From NCBI GenBank assembly GCA_900314495.1, contig OMVJ01000014.1, forward strand, positions 1 through 64,000: a stretch of 64,000 nt of DNA, given 5' to 3'. Below are positions 34,511 to 43,096 of this stretch, piece after piece. The translations under genes and the position numbers were made by a program. The notes beneath the pieces are model-generated. The model saw only the letters and a program-made list of their open reading frames with translations, ran no database searches and was not told where the DNA came from. The stretch is from an uncultured Olsenella sp. (GTDB lineage: Bacteria > Actinomycetota > Coriobacteriia > Coriobacteriales > Atopobiaceae). Within the stretch, counting starts at the first letter, position 1, and each line of letters opens with the position of its first letter.

Positions 34511-35361
34511 TACTTGCCCGCCTTGCCGTAGAACACCCGCGAGACGGAGCCGTAGAAGCCCTTGTCACTGTAATCCAGCAGCAGAATGTCACCCTGGCCG
34601 CGACGGACGGTGGCCCGCCTGAGTGTGGCACCCTGCCCCAGCGGCTGACCGTCCGCAAACACGCAGCGCTCTGCCGGCCGATCCTCGCTCATGGTGACCT
34701 CCACGACGTCGGTGGGAGCGGTGAGGAAGGCGCGCGCCATGATGGTATGGGGAGCGATGGGAACGCAGAGCATGCCCGCGAACTCCGGGGTCACGATGGG
34801 ACCGCCCGCGGCGAGCGCGTAACCGGTGGACCCGGTTGCCGTGGAGACGATGAACCCGTCGCCGCGCAGGCGGTCAATGTAGTTGCCCGAGACGTCTACG
34901 TCGAACTCGATGACGTCACCTCGGCTGCCCCGGGTAATGGAGACCTCGTTCAGCGCGAACTGATGCGCGATCGTGGTCGACCCGTCCGGCCAGTCCAGCT
35001 CCGCCTCCACATCCAACGTTGCCCGGTGAGAAACGTGCATGCCGCCCGCGAGGGCATCACCCACCGCAGAGAGCATCTGCCCGGGGCCGGCGCTTGTGAG
35101 GAAGCCCAGGTGACCGTAGGAGATTCCAATGAGCGGGACCTGCGTATATCCAATGATCCGCGCGGCGCGCAGCAACGTCCCGTCACCGCCGAGCGACACC
35201 ACCAGGCCGTAATCCTTTATGTCAAAGTCCTCCGAGGGCGCCTGGCTCCCCTTTGCCGCAATAAGACACTGCACGCCGCGGTTGCCAAGCCAGCAACTCA
35301 ACCGATGCGCATCCGTGATGGCATCCCCGCGGGAATAGTTGGGAACGACGAGCACCTTCAT
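34510..35361 (-). CDS. nadK: NAD kinase
   Basis: Phosphorylates NAD to NADP. The GGDGTLL motif (58-64) and GISYGHLGFLT, NEVSITRG and TATGSTGYALAAGGPIV identify it. 283 residues from the ATG at 35361, which has GGAGGTGG upstream. Sits between tlyA and recN, a conserved cluster in Gram-positive bacteria. Confidence 0.95.
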   Translation of the reverse strand: MKVLVVPNYSRGDAITDAHRLSCWLGNRGVQCLIAAKGSQAPSEDFDIKDYGLVVSLGGDGTLLRAARIIGYTQVPLIGISYGHLGFLTSAGPGQMLSAVGDALAGGMHVSHRATLDVEAELDWPDGSTTIAHQFALNEVSITRGSRGDVIEFDVDVSGNYIDRLRGDGFIVSTATGSTGYALAAGGPIVTPEFAGMLCVPIAPHTIMARAFLTAPTDVVEVTMSEDRPAERCVFADGQPLGQGATLRRATVRRGQGDILLLDYSDKGFYGSVSRVFYGKAGK

Positions 35362-35442
35362 TGGAACCACCTCCGGCTTCGAATGCCCCGAGTATACCAT
35401 GCTGCGGGCCAACCGTACAAGTGTTCGCCAACAATACGAACC

Positions 35443-36261
35443 CTATTTGGCAACAGCTCCATCGTACACAACGGAATGCAGATCAAGGTCGTGATTGGCG
35501 CCACCCAACACCCCAAGCAACAGGTACTCTACGTTGCCCTTGTGCCCCGTGATGGGGGACGGGCACGCACCCCGCAGACCAAGGCCAAGCTCCACGAAGG
35601 AAGCGGCCACGTCCTTCAGCGCCTGCAGCCGGACGGAGCTCTCGCGCACGATGCCGCCCTCCCCCACCTGCTCGCGGGGGGCCTCGAACTGCGGCTTGAC
35701 CAGGGTGAGGAAGGAGCCTCCGTCCCGCAGCATCTCTCTCACGGCGGGAAGGACGGTCGCGACGGACGTGAACGAGACGTCGCAGACCGCCAGGTCGATG
35801 GTACCCGCCCCGCCAAGCCGCGGCACGTCCACCATGTTGGTGCGCTCCAGGAGCGTCACGCGCGAGTCCTGCCTGAGCGACCAGTCGAACTGCGCGTACC
35901 CCACGTCCACAGCCAGGACCGTGGCGGCGCCACGCCGCAGCAGGCAATCGGTGAAGCCGCCCGTGGAACAACCCACGTCCAGGCAGGCACTACCCGCGGG
36001 GTCAACGCCAAACGCCTCGAGCCCGCGCTCCAACTTGAGACCGCCGCGACTCACGTAGGGCAGCTGGCCACGCACGTGCAGGAAGATGCCGGGTTTCACC
36101 TGCTCTCCCGGAGCAGCAAAGCGATGGTCCGTGGTAGAGACGTCACCCGCCATGACGGCCCGCATGGCGTCGTCGCGGCTGGCAAAGAAGCCCTGGGCAA
36201 CCAGCTCTTCGTCCAGGCGTCGCCTCCCGGCAGAACGGCCGCCCCTACCGCGGCTTGTCAT
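35443..36261 (-). CDS. tlyA: TlyA family rRNA methyltransferase
   Basis: 16S/23S rRNA 2'-O-methyltransferase (hemolysin A family). Basic N-terminus MTSRGRGGRSAGRRRLDEEL leads into an S4-like RNA-binding domain (LVAQGFFASRDDAMRAVMAG). The FtsJ-like SAM domain has CLDVGCSTGGFTDCLLRRGA and AVDVGYAQF, with VKPQFEAPREQ near the end. 272 residues. The ATG at 36261 lies inside the end of xseB (17-nt overlap). Confidence 0.93.
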   Translation of the reverse strand: MTSRGRGGRSAGRRRLDEELVAQGFFASRDDAMRAVMAGDVSTTDHRFAAPGEQVKPGIFLHVRGQLPYVSRGGLKLERGLEAFGVDPAGSACLDVGCSTGGFTDCLLRRGAATVLAVDVGYAQFDWSLRQDSRVTLLERTNMVDVPRLGGAGTIDLAVCDVSFTSVATVLPAVREMLRDGGSFLTLVKPQFEAPREQVGEGGIVRESSVRLQALKDVAASFVELGLGLRGACPSPITGHKGNVEYLLLGVLGGANHDLDLHSVVYDGAVAK

Positions 36262-36481
36262 CGGCAGCGTCCTCCTGTGCGGCCGCGGCTGCCTCCTGGG
36301 GCGACACCTCCGCGGTGTCCACCATGTCAACGGCCTTGGAGCCCAGGGCAATGGCCTCGTCAAAGAGGTCGAGGGACCTCTCCAGCGAGACGCCCTTGTC
36401 GCGCACCTGACCCACAATCTCGTCCAAGCGGCCGGAAATCTGGTCGAAGGTAGTGTATTGGGAGGTGTCCACCTTTGCCAT
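36245..36481 (-). CDS. xseB: Exodeoxyribonuclease VII small subunit
   Basis: A 78-residue protein with the XseB helical-hairpin signature FDQISGRLDEIVGQVRDKG and SLERSLDLFDEAIALGSKA, plus an Ala/Glu-rich tail. XseB binds the large subunit XseA to form the exonuclease. ATG at 36481, right after the nusB stop. xseA, usually adjacent, is not here: nusB lies directly upstream and tlyA overlaps downstream. Confidence 0.88.
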   Translation of the reverse strand: MAKVDTSQYTTFDQISGRLDEIVGQVRDKGVSLERSLDLFDEAIALGSKAVDMVDTAEVSPQEAAAAAQEDAADDKPR

Positions 36482-36483
36482 GG

Positions 36484-37122
36484 CTACTCTACCGTCTCGG
36501 TTTCCCCGGCGGCAAAGCCAGGCTCGTCCGCGGCGTCTTCGCCCTCGTCCCAAGACGCGGGAACGTACGCCTCGAAGCCACCATCATCCGCGTCGGGCCA
36601 GCCGGCCTCGGCATCCTGTTCGAAGGCCCCCTCTGCCTCAGGCTCATCGCTGGCCTCGGGCTCCGGCTCGTCGGGAATGGCCTCGCGCGCCTCCGCAACG
36701 ACGTCAGCCCCGCCGTCCATCTTCCTGGCAACCTTACCAAGCAGCCCGTTTATGAAGCGTGATGACTCAGCCGTGCCATAGGCCTTCGCAAGCTCAACAC
36801 TCTCGTCAATGGTGACCGCAACGGCCACCTCGTCCACGGCGAGCATCTCGTACAGGGCAAGGCGCAGGAGGTTCCTGTCAACCGCCGGCATGCGCCTGAT
36901 GCTCCAGTTGGTGGAGGTCATGGCAATGATCTTGTCCAAGTCGGAGCGCATGGCGTCGGCACCACGCGCCAGCATCTCACCAAAGGGGTCAAGCGGACCC
37001 TGCGAAAGCGCATAGTTACCCGCTAGCACGTCGTCAACGGTACGCCCCGTCGCCTCCGCCTGGAACAGAAGCTGAAGAGCCTGGCTGCGCGCGAGCGTGC
37101 GCCCATAGAATTCCTTTGCCAC
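36484..37122 (-). CDS. nusB: Transcription antitermination factor NusB with acidic tail
   Basis: Binds boxA RNA with S10 in rRNA antitermination. The NusB fold spans about 8-140 (RTLARSQALQLLFQAEATG, RMPAVDRNLLRLALYEML, SVELAKAYGTAESSRFINGLLGKVAR in part). Residues about 145-212 are an Asp/Glu/Ala/Pro-rich extension that ordinary NusB (about 140 residues) lacks. Begins 6 nt after the asp23-like gene. Confidence 0.93.
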   Translation of the reverse strand: MAKEFYGRTLARSQALQLLFQAEATGRTVDDVLAGNYALSQGPLDPFGEMLARGADAMRSDLDKIIAMTSTNWSIRRMPAVDRNLLRLALYEMLAVDEVAVAVTIDESVELAKAYGTAESSRFINGLLGKVARKMDGGADVVAEAREAIPDEPEPEASDEPEAEGAFEQDAEAGWPDADDGGFEAYVPASWDEGEDAADEPGFAAGETETVE

Positions 37123-37128
37123 TCGGTG

Positions 37129-37491
37129 CTACTCCTTGGGGAAAACGAGGTTGTCGATGCAGACGTCAACGGACTCTGCCGGGACGCCAATCTGCTCCTC
37201 CACGGCAGCGTTGACGGCCTGCCGAACGTCGGCGGCAAGCTTCGTGAACGGGTAACCGTAGAAGACGGACAGGTGAACGGAGACATGGAGCTTTCCGTCC
37301 TCCCCGCTGCACTCCACGGTGGGCATGCCCGTGGACGTCTTGGGTGCGAAGACGGAGATGAGGCTCGAGGCAAACACGCCGTTGCCGACCGATGCCACGC
37401 CTTCGACCTTCTCTGCCGCAGCGGTGACAATGGCCCTCACGACGTTCTTTGAAATCCCGATGCCAGAGATCACGAGCTCATTCTGTTCCAT
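37129..37491 (-). CDS. Asp23/Gls24 family protein
   Basis: A 120-residue alkaline-shock/Gls24-type protein: ELVISGIGISKNVVRAIVTA, AEKVEGVASVGNGVF and LHVSVHLSVFYGYPFTKLAA. In Gram-positive bacteria these sit between efp and nusB and are linked to envelope stress. ATG at 37491 chosen for AAAGGA 6 nt upstream. First gene of the nusB operon, with its own promoter. Confidence 0.9.
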   Translation of the reverse strand: MEQNELVISGIGISKNVVRAIVTAAAEKVEGVASVGNGVFASSLISVFAPKTSTGMPTVECSGEDGKLHVSVHLSVFYGYPFTKLAADVRQAVNAAVEEQIGVPAESVDVCIDNLVFPKE

Positions 37492-37547
37492 GAGCATTCC
37501 TTTCGTAGCGGCGAGGAGCACCCCGTCGACCATCAATTCAAGTCTTC

Positions 37548-37553
37548 AGTATA
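37548..37553 (-). promoter_or_regulatory. -10 box for the asp23-nusB operon
   Basis: TATACT on the minus strand, about 50 nt before the ATG; -35 poor (TGGCCG). Confidence 0.5.
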
Positions 37554-37596
37554 AACGTTGCGTGGCACGCGGCCAGACGCCGAACCGAAAGCACGG

Positions 37597-37632
37597 CAGA
37601 AAAGACCGCCCGCGTCACAGGAAGGCGCGGGC
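37597..37632 (-). terminator. Terminator of efp
   Basis: Minus-strand CCGCCCGC-N13-GCGGGCGG followed by TCTTTTCT, about 25 nt after the efp stop. Confidence 0.85.
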
Positions 37633-37657
37633 GGCACAAAGAGCGCTGAGTTCCGAG

Positions 37658-38221
37658 CTAGACGCGGGAGACGAACTTGCCGGTGCGGGTGTCAACCTTG
37701 ATGCGCTCGCCCTGGTTGAGGTACATGGGAACCTGCACGGTTGCGCCAGTCTCCACGGTTGCGGGCTTGGTGCCACCCTGAACGGTGTCACCCTTGAAGC
37801 CGGGGTCGGTCTGGGTGATCTCCACCTCAACGAAGATGGGAGGATCCACCTCGTACAGCACGTCGTTAGCGTACTGGAGCAGGCAGGTGTCGTTCTCCTT
37901 CATGAACTTGGCGTTGTCGCCGATGAGGGCCTCCTCCACGGGAATCTGCTCGTAGGTCTCGGAGTCCATGAACCAGTAGGCGTTACCGTCGTTGTACAGG
38001 TACTGCATCTCGCGCGTGCGCATGTTCACGCTCTCGAAGTGGGCAGACTGCTGGAAGTTCTCCTCGTTCACACGGCCGGTACGGATGTCGCGATACTTGG
38101 TGCGCACGTAGGTGTTGCCCTTGCCAGGCTTGACGTGCTGCGCCTCCAGAATGATGCAGTCCTTGCCGTTGATGTTGACGCCAAGGCCCTTCTTAAGATC
38201 GGTGATGCCCAGAGCTGCCAC
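37658..38221 (-). CDS. efp: Elongation factor P
   Basis: Relieves ribosome stalling at polyproline. Three-domain EF-P: GITDLKKGLGVNINGKDCII, the loop HVKPGKGNTYVRTK with the conserved lysine at its tip, and a C-terminal OB domain ending RIKVDTRTGKFVSRV. 187 residues from a GTG at 38221, with AAGGAG 6 nt upstream. No modification enzyme is next to it. Own promoter and terminator. Confidence 0.95.
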   Translation of the reverse strand: MAALGITDLKKGLGVNINGKDCIILEAQHVKPGKGNTYVRTKYRDIRTGRVNEENFQQSAHFESVNMRTREMQYLYNDGNAYWFMDSETYEQIPVEEALIGDNAKFMKENDTCLLQYANDVLYEVDPPIFVEVEITQTDPGFKGDTVQGGTKPATVETGATVQVPMYLNQGERIKVDTRTGKFVSRV

Positions 38222-38276
38222 GAAAATCTCCTTCACTTGCGCCCACGGGGTGGGCGAGAAAACACATACGAGGGAT

Positions 38277-38282
38277 AGTATA
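38277..38282 (-). promoter_or_regulatory. -10 box of efp
   Basis: TATACT on the minus strand, about 56 nt before the GTG. A GCCCAC/GTGGGC hairpin lies in the leader at 38241-38255. Confidence 0.5.
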
Positions 38283-38331
38283 GTCCAATGCTGCCACTGC
38301 ACGCGACCGCCAACGAAGGTCCACATCCGGC

Positions 38332-38736
38332 TCAGTTCTTGCGCTGGAACACGTCCTTCAGCTTGCCGCCGTAGAACTTTGCCACGTCCACCATGTTCTG
38401 GGACCTGAGCAGGCGGTCGGCGGGAACGTGCTCCCTAATGGCCCGCAGCGTAGCCTTGTTGTCCCGAGTGGAGAAGGCATAGTGGCCGTTGTGCAGCGTG
38501 AAGACCACCCAGCGGTTGATCCTCTTCCCCACCACCGAGGCGGAGATGTAGTCCACCTCCGTCCAGGGTATCTGGATGTAGTCCTTGGCGTTCTTCTCGT
38601 TGTAGTACTCCAGGGCCTTGTTGCCCACCTGCATGAAGCCGAATGACCCAAGCCCCAGGAAGGATTGGGCCTTCACCTCGTACTCTACCTGGTCGTTCTG
38701 CGATGGCGCAGCCTCTTGTCCGGTGACCAGTCTCAT
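38332..38736 (-). CDS. manO: ManO/DUF956 family protein of the mannose PTS operon
   Basis: A 134-residue protein with the DUF956 pattern VEYEVKAQSFLGLGSFGFMQ, YIQIPWTEVDYISASVVGK and FSTRDNKATLRAI. DUF956 genes follow mannose PTS operons in Firmicutes and are thought to modulate the transporter (related to ManO). CGGAGG lies upstream of the ATG. It is separated from manZ by a strong hairpin, so expression may be lower than that of the transporter. Confidence 0.88.
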   Translation of the reverse strand: MRLVTGQEAAPSQNDQVEYEVKAQSFLGLGSFGFMQVGNKALEYYNEKNAKDYIQIPWTEVDYISASVVGKRINRWVVFTLHNGHYAFSTRDNKATLRAIREHVPADRLLRSQNMVDVAKFYGGKLKDVFQRKN

Positions 38737-38755
38737 AGAAACCTCCGTTGGAATG

Positions 38756-38790
38756 AAAGTGGGTCGCACCCGCCAGGGGATGCGACCCAC
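38756..38790 (-). terminator. Intercistronic terminator/attenuator between manZ and manO
   Basis: Minus-strand GTGGGTCGCA-N12-TGCGACCCAC then TTTCATT. A 10-bp perfect stem with a modest T-run; partial readthrough into manO is likely. Confidence 0.75.
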
Positions 38791-38826
38791 TCAGAGTAAA
38801 CCGCTACAGCGGATTACCGCAAGGCA

Positions 38827-39744
38827 TTACATGAAGCCGAAGAAGCGGCCGCAGATACCGACGGCGAACAGCGCGAGGATGATCACGATCGGGGAGACGT
38901 TCTTCTTCAGCAGCCAGCAGCAGAGCATGGTCAGGCCGACGGCGGCCAGGCCAGGAACCAGCTGGTCCAGGTTGCCCTGAAGGGTGGTCACCTTTGCCTG
39001 GTTCAGGCCGGTTGCGCCGAGGGAGGCGTACTGCTCGAGGGCAGACTTGATGCCCTCGGTACCAGCGGGCAGGGCATCCCAGTCAATGTAGGCGCCCTCA
39101 GACTGCTGCACGGTGGAGACGACCGGGGTGAACTTGATGGACACCCAGCGCTCGACCAGTGCGCCGATGATGAACATACCCAGGATGGAGGCACCCTCGG
39201 TGATCTTGCCCAGCATGCCGCCGGAGAGGTCCTTGGCGATGGAGGTACCCACGTTGTAGCCAAACTCCTGCGTGTACCACAGGAAGGCCATGCGGATGAT
39301 GTTCCATGCGACGAAGAACAGGATGGGGCCGACGATGCTGCCGGAGAGGGCCATAGAGGCACCAAGGGCACCAAGGATCGGGCGGATGGTGAACCAGAAG
39401 ACGGGGTCGCCGACGCCGGCGAGCGGGCCCATCATACCGACCTTGACGCCCTGGATGGCGGCGTCGTCGACGGCGGCACCGTTGGCACGCTCCTCCTCAA
39501 GGGCGAGCGTGACGCCGATGACGGGGGCGGAGACGTACGGGTGCGTGTTGTAGAACTCCAGGTGACGCTTCAGGGCCGCGGACTGGTCCTCCTGCGAGGA
39601 GTACAGAGCCTTGATCGCGGGGATCATTGCGTAGCACCAACCGCCGTTCTGCATACGCTCGTAGTTCCAAGAGCCCTGCAGGAACTGGTGGCGCCACCAA
39701 ACAGCCAAACGGGTCTGCTTGGAAAGCTTGATTTCTTCTGCCAT
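38827..39744 (-). CDS. manZ: PTS mannose-family EIID membrane component
   Basis: Membrane partner of EIIC in mannose-family sugar uptake. EIID hallmarks: RHQFLQGSWNYERMQNGGW, AIKALYSSQEDQSAALKRHL, FYNTHPYVSAPVIGVTLALE and KVGMMGPLAGVGDPVFWFTI. Several membrane helices, especially residues 140-200 and 265-300. 305 residues. Confidence 0.96.
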   Translation of the reverse strand: MAEEIKLSKQTRLAVWWRHQFLQGSWNYERMQNGGWCYAMIPAIKALYSSQEDQSAALKRHLEFYNTHPYVSAPVIGVTLALEEERANGAAVDDAAIQGVKVGMMGPLAGVGDPVFWFTIRPILGALGASMALSGSIVGPILFFVAWNIIRMAFLWYTQEFGYNVGTSIAKDLSGGMLGKITEGASILGMFIIGALVERWVSIKFTPVVSTVQQSEGAYIDWDALPAGTEGIKSALEQYASLGATGLNQAKVTTLQGNLDQLVPGLAAVGLTMLCCWLLKKNVSPIVIILALFAVGICGRFFGFM

Positions 39745-39773
39745 GTTTTCACACTCCTTAGTGGCTCAGGGAT

Positions 39774-40595
39774 TTACTCGTAGTCGTTCAGGATGTCGCC
39801 CAGCGGGTCGGCAGAGCCGCCGCCGTTGCCGGAGCCAGCCTGCTCCTTGGCGTAGTCCTTGAGACCAAGGTAGATGAGGGCAAGGCAGACGCCGATGACA
39901 CCAAGGGCGATGAGCGTGAGCTGGGAGATGGCAGCGACAACGAAGCCGAGGGCGAAGAAGGGCCAGGTCTCGTTGGTGGCCATCATGTTGATGACCATGG
40001 CGTAGCCGACTGCGGCGACCATGCCACCGCCGACGGCCATGCCGCCGGACAGCCATGCGGGCATGGCATCCAGGACGGCCTTGACGGCGTCAGCGGGGAT
40101 GAAGCACAGGGCGGCAGCGGGGACGGCGATGCGTACGCCCTGCAGGCAGATGGCAGCGATCTGGATGGCGTCGATGGTACCCATCTTGTCCTGCTCGGCC
40201 GCGGCGTCCATGGCGTGGACCATGGGGATTGCGATGGTACGGACGAGCATGGTCAGGAAGAGGCCAGCGACGGACAGGGGCACTGCCATGGCGATGGAGG
40301 TGTTGATTGCGGTGGTGGCGTCAGCGCCGGTGTTGAGGGCGATGACCATGAGGATTGCGGAGGCAACGGAGGCGAGGGCCGCGTCAGGGGCGACGGCGGC
40401 GCCGACGTTTGCCCAGCCAAGCGCGATCATCTGGAGCGAGCCGCCCAGCATGATGCCCTCAGTGGGGTGACCGGTCACGATGCCGATGAGCGTGCACGCA
40501 ACCAGCGGCTGATGGAACTCGAACTCGTCGAGGATGCCCTCCATGCCAGCGAGGAAGGCAACGAGCACAACGAGAATTACGTTGAAAAATGGCAT
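39774..40595 (-). CDS. manY: PTS mannose-family EIIC membrane component
   Basis: Sugar-conducting channel part of the mannose-family PTS. FHQPLVACTLIGIVTGHPTE and GIMLGGSLQMIALGWANVGA with AVAPDAALASVASAILM are classic EIIC motifs. Multiple membrane helices; cytoplasmic C-tail with Gly/Asn-rich stretch. 273 residues. Between manX and manZ. Confidence 0.96.
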   Translation of the reverse strand: MPFFNVILVVLVAFLAGMEGILDEFEFHQPLVACTLIGIVTGHPTEGIMLGGSLQMIALGWANVGAAVAPDAALASVASAILMVIALNTGADATTAINTSIAMAVPLSVAGLFLTMLVRTIAIPMVHAMDAAAEQDKMGTIDAIQIAAICLQGVRIAVPAAALCFIPADAVKAVLDAMPAWLSGGMAVGGGMVAAVGYAMVINMMATNETWPFFALGFVVAAISQLTLIALGVIGVCLALIYLGLKDYAKEQAGSGNGGGSADPLGDILNDYE

Positions 40596-40610
40596 TTTTT
40601 CCCTCCCCTG

Positions 40611-41618
40611 TTACTGGTTCTGAGCGGCGAGCTCGGACTTGGCCTTGCTGATCATGCTGTCGAAGTTCTCCGGCGAGTCCGCGGGGACCTTGCGCACGTC
40701 GAACTCCACGCCATGGGCCTTGATCTTCTCGAGCGTGTCGATGTCCTCGGGACCCATTGCGATTGCGTTGGTCACGACGACCTTGCCGACAGAGTGTGCC
40801 ATGGAGCCCAGGTTGACCTTCTTGATGTCAACACCGCCCTCGATGGCGCGGAGCAGATCCTGCGGGGTCTCGAACAGGAGCATGGCCTTGGTGGCACCAA
40901 AGCGCGGGTCCTTGGAGACCTCGATGATCTTGCTGACGGGAACGACGTGGGCCTTGACTCCTGGAGGCGCGGCCTGCTCGATCATGGACTTGCGCAGGTC
41001 GTCGTGGGCGACTGCGTCGGAGCACACGATGATGCGGTCCGGCTGGGTCATCTTGGTCCACGTGGTCGCAACCTGGCCGTGGAGCAGACGGGTGTCCACG
41101 CGGGCAAGCACAATCTTGATGTGGCCGTCGCCCAGGACGGTTCCCGGCGGGATGCTGCCCGTGGGCACCGCAGCAGGCGCCGCAGCGGGAGCCGCCGCAG
41201 CGGCATCCTCGGGCTGGAGGCTCTCCGGCTTGACCTTCACGCCAGCCTTTGCCTCGGGGTAAATCTCTTGCGCGACAGCGACCGCCGTATCGGCCCCCAT
41301 ACGAGCCCCGTAGGCCGAGACAAGCATGGGCAGGCTGAGGCCGGTGACGGCGACCCAGTCTTCCTTCTTCTCCTCGTCGAGGATGCGGGAAATCTGGTTG
41401 AACGGGGTGCCACCCCACAGATCGACGAGGAACAGAACGTGCTCCTGGTCGTCAAAGGTGGCAATTGCATCGAGCAGCTTCTTGTGCATGTCGTCAGGGC
41501 CCATGTCAGGCGTGAGCACGACTGCCGCGACGTTCTCCTGCGGTCCGAAGATCATGCTGCCCGACTCCTTGATGCCCGCGGCGAACGCGCCGTGGCTTGC
41601 CAGAACAATGCTTACCAT
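40611..41618 (-). CDS. manX: PTS mannose-family EIIAB fusion
   Basis: Carries phosphate from HPr to the incoming sugar. EIIA domain (about 1-130) with phospho-His9 in VLASHGAFAAG and DLWGGTPFNQIS; an Ala/Pro-rich linker (about 138-160); EIIB domain with the second phospho-His in RVDTRLLHGQVATTW. 335 residues. First gene of the operon manX-manY-manZ-(manO), read from its own promoter. Confidence 0.96.
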   Translation of the reverse strand: MVSIVLASHGAFAAGIKESGSMIFGPQENVAAVVLTPDMGPDDMHKKLLDAIATFDDQEHVLFLVDLWGGTPFNQISRILDEEKKEDWVAVTGLSLPMLVSAYGARMGADTAVAVAQEIYPEAKAGVKVKPESLQPEDAAAAAPAAAPAAVPTGSIPPGTVLGDGHIKIVLARVDTRLLHGQVATTWTKMTQPDRIIVCSDAVAHDDLRKSMIEQAAPPGVKAHVVPVSKIIEVSKDPRFGATKAMLLFETPQDLLRAIEGGVDIKKVNLGSMAHSVGKVVVTNAIAMGPEDIDTLEKIKAHGVEFDVRKVPADSPENFDSMISKAKSELAAQNQ

Positions 41619-41718
41619 CCAACTCCCTCCTTCACTTTCTCTTGCCTTCCAACAGAACTGTGCAGGCTGTGGTCACAATTTCTACGGCTTTGTTCCACAG
41701 CTCCTTCACACGCGCTTC

Positions 41719-41748
41719 ATTATAGGGCGATGTGTAACGCACCCGCAA
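41719..41748 (-). promoter_or_regulatory. Promoter of the mannose PTS operon
   Basis: -35 TTGCGG (41743-41748), 18-nt spacer, perfect -10 TATAAT (41719-41724) on the minus strand, 100 nt before manX. Confidence 0.8.
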
Positions 41749-41814
41749 TACGATTTGTACATTTTTTTCGGGTCTTGATTATTGACTCGCATGACTAGTT
41801 GGTGTGTGGGAACG

Positions 41815-41852
41815 TTCTCAGCATACGAGTGCAGAGAATTGCTTAAGCATTC
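41815..41852. promoter_or_regulatory. Inverted repeats upstream of the mannose PTS promoter
   Basis: TTCTCAGCA-N6-TGCAGAGAA (one mismatch) and the adjacent GAATTGCTTAAGCATTC lie about 70-100 bp upstream of the -35. They may be operator sites, or the end of the pepP transcript; no T-run follows. Confidence 0.45.
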
Positions 41853-41897
41853 CGTAATGAGACGGCTCCATCGGTTTTCAACTCGGCGAAGGCGTGT

Positions 41898-43022
41898 CTA
41901 CTCCCCCACTATTTGTAGCTCGTGGGTGGACTGCGTGAAGCGCTCGTAGCCCTGCTCGGTCATCACACCAAAGTCCTCTATGCGCACTCCAAAGCGGCCA
42001 GGGAGGTAAATGCCAGGCTCGTCCGTGATGACGGCACCCACGGGAATCTCCCCCGTGTACCTGCGGCCAAAGTAGGGCATCTCGTGAATCTGCAGGCCAA
42101 CGCCGTGGCCAAGGCCGTGCTTGAAGTAGTCACCGTAGCCGGCGTCCGTGATGGTCTTCACGGCCAGGTTGTGGATGTCCCTGCCAATGCAGCCAGGCTT
42201 GGCGGCCTGGCCGCAAACCTCGTTGGTGTGACGCACAATGTCGTACACGCGGCGCTGCTCCTCCGTAGGCTGGCCCACGCACACGGTGCGCGTCATGTCG
42301 GAGTGGTAGTCGTGGTAGCCGGCGCCGTAGTCCATGACAATCATGTCCCCGGGCTTCACCACGTAGTCGCTGGGACGGGCGTGGGGGTTGGCACCGTTGG
42401 GACCCGCAGCCACGATCGTCTCGAACGAGAGGGCGTCCGCCCCGTGCGAGAACATGTAGTTCTCCATCTCGTTCTTGATCTGCATTTCGGTCATGCCAGG
42501 CTTGATGTAGCCGCAGATGTGGGTGAAGGTGGCGTCGGTTATGCTCTGCGCGTGGCGCATGAGCTCAATCTCCTCGCTGTCCTTCACAATGCGGAGCTTG
42601 GCTATGTCCTCGTGCATACGGGGCAGCATGGGGGCCACGGACGCCTGCGCAAGCTCGTGGCAGAAGTCCTCGTAAAAGGCCAGCGTCAGCGAGTCCTCAA
42701 CGGCAACCACGCGGGACCGCGCCTCCACGACGCGCTGGGCAGTCCAGTAGGCGGGCTCCACAATGTCCATGTCAATCTTCCAGAGGGTCGCGTCGCCCAT
42801 GCGGTCCAGGAACATGCCGTAATAGCGCGAGTCAGTGTGCAGCCACAGGGCATCCGCGGTAACGAAGGCCGTGTGGGCCACCTCGTCGTCGAAGACCCGC
42901 TGCGCCCCGGTCAGCCACCTAAGGTCGGGGTTGTTGCGAATGACCACGGCATCGTAGCCGCGCTGGTCCATGAGGGCGCGCAGGCGCGCGACCCTCTCCA
43001 CGTACACGCTCATGTCTGGCAT
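41898..43022 (-). CDS. M24 metallopeptidase (Xaa-Pro aminopeptidase/dipeptidase)
   Basis: Creatinase-like N-terminal domain (VIRNNPDLRWLTG) and a pita-bread catalytic domain. The two-metal site is intact: Asp pair in MDYGAGYHDYHSDMTRTV, His in GHGVGLQIHE, Glu in TDEPGIYLPG and Glu in VRIEDFGV. Likely cleaves Xaa-Pro bonds in the cytosol; aminopeptidase (PepP) versus prolidase (PepQ) cannot be told apart here. 374 residues from the ATG at 43022 (GGGAG upstream). Confidence 0.92.
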   Translation of the reverse strand: MPDMSVYVERVARLRALMDQRGYDAVVIRNNPDLRWLTGAQRVFDDEVAHTAFVTADALWLHTDSRYYGMFLDRMGDATLWKIDMDIVEPAYWTAQRVVEARSRVVAVEDSLTLAFYEDFCHELAQASVAPMLPRMHEDIAKLRIVKDSEEIELMRHAQSITDATFTHICGYIKPGMTEMQIKNEMENYMFSHGADALSFETIVAAGPNGANPHARPSDYVVKPGDMIVMDYGAGYHDYHSDMTRTVCVGQPTEEQRRVYDIVRHTNEVCGQAAKPGCIGRDIHNLAVKTITDAGYGDYFKHGLGHGVGLQIHEMPYFGRRYTGEIPVGAVITDEPGIYLPGRFGVRIEDFGVMTEQGYERFTQSTHELQIVGE

Positions 43023-43096
43023 GCTTTCTCCCATCGGGTCGCAGGCTGCGGCCCCACTCCTCTTTGCGTCACTTTACGGATGACGCCCTGCAGGCA

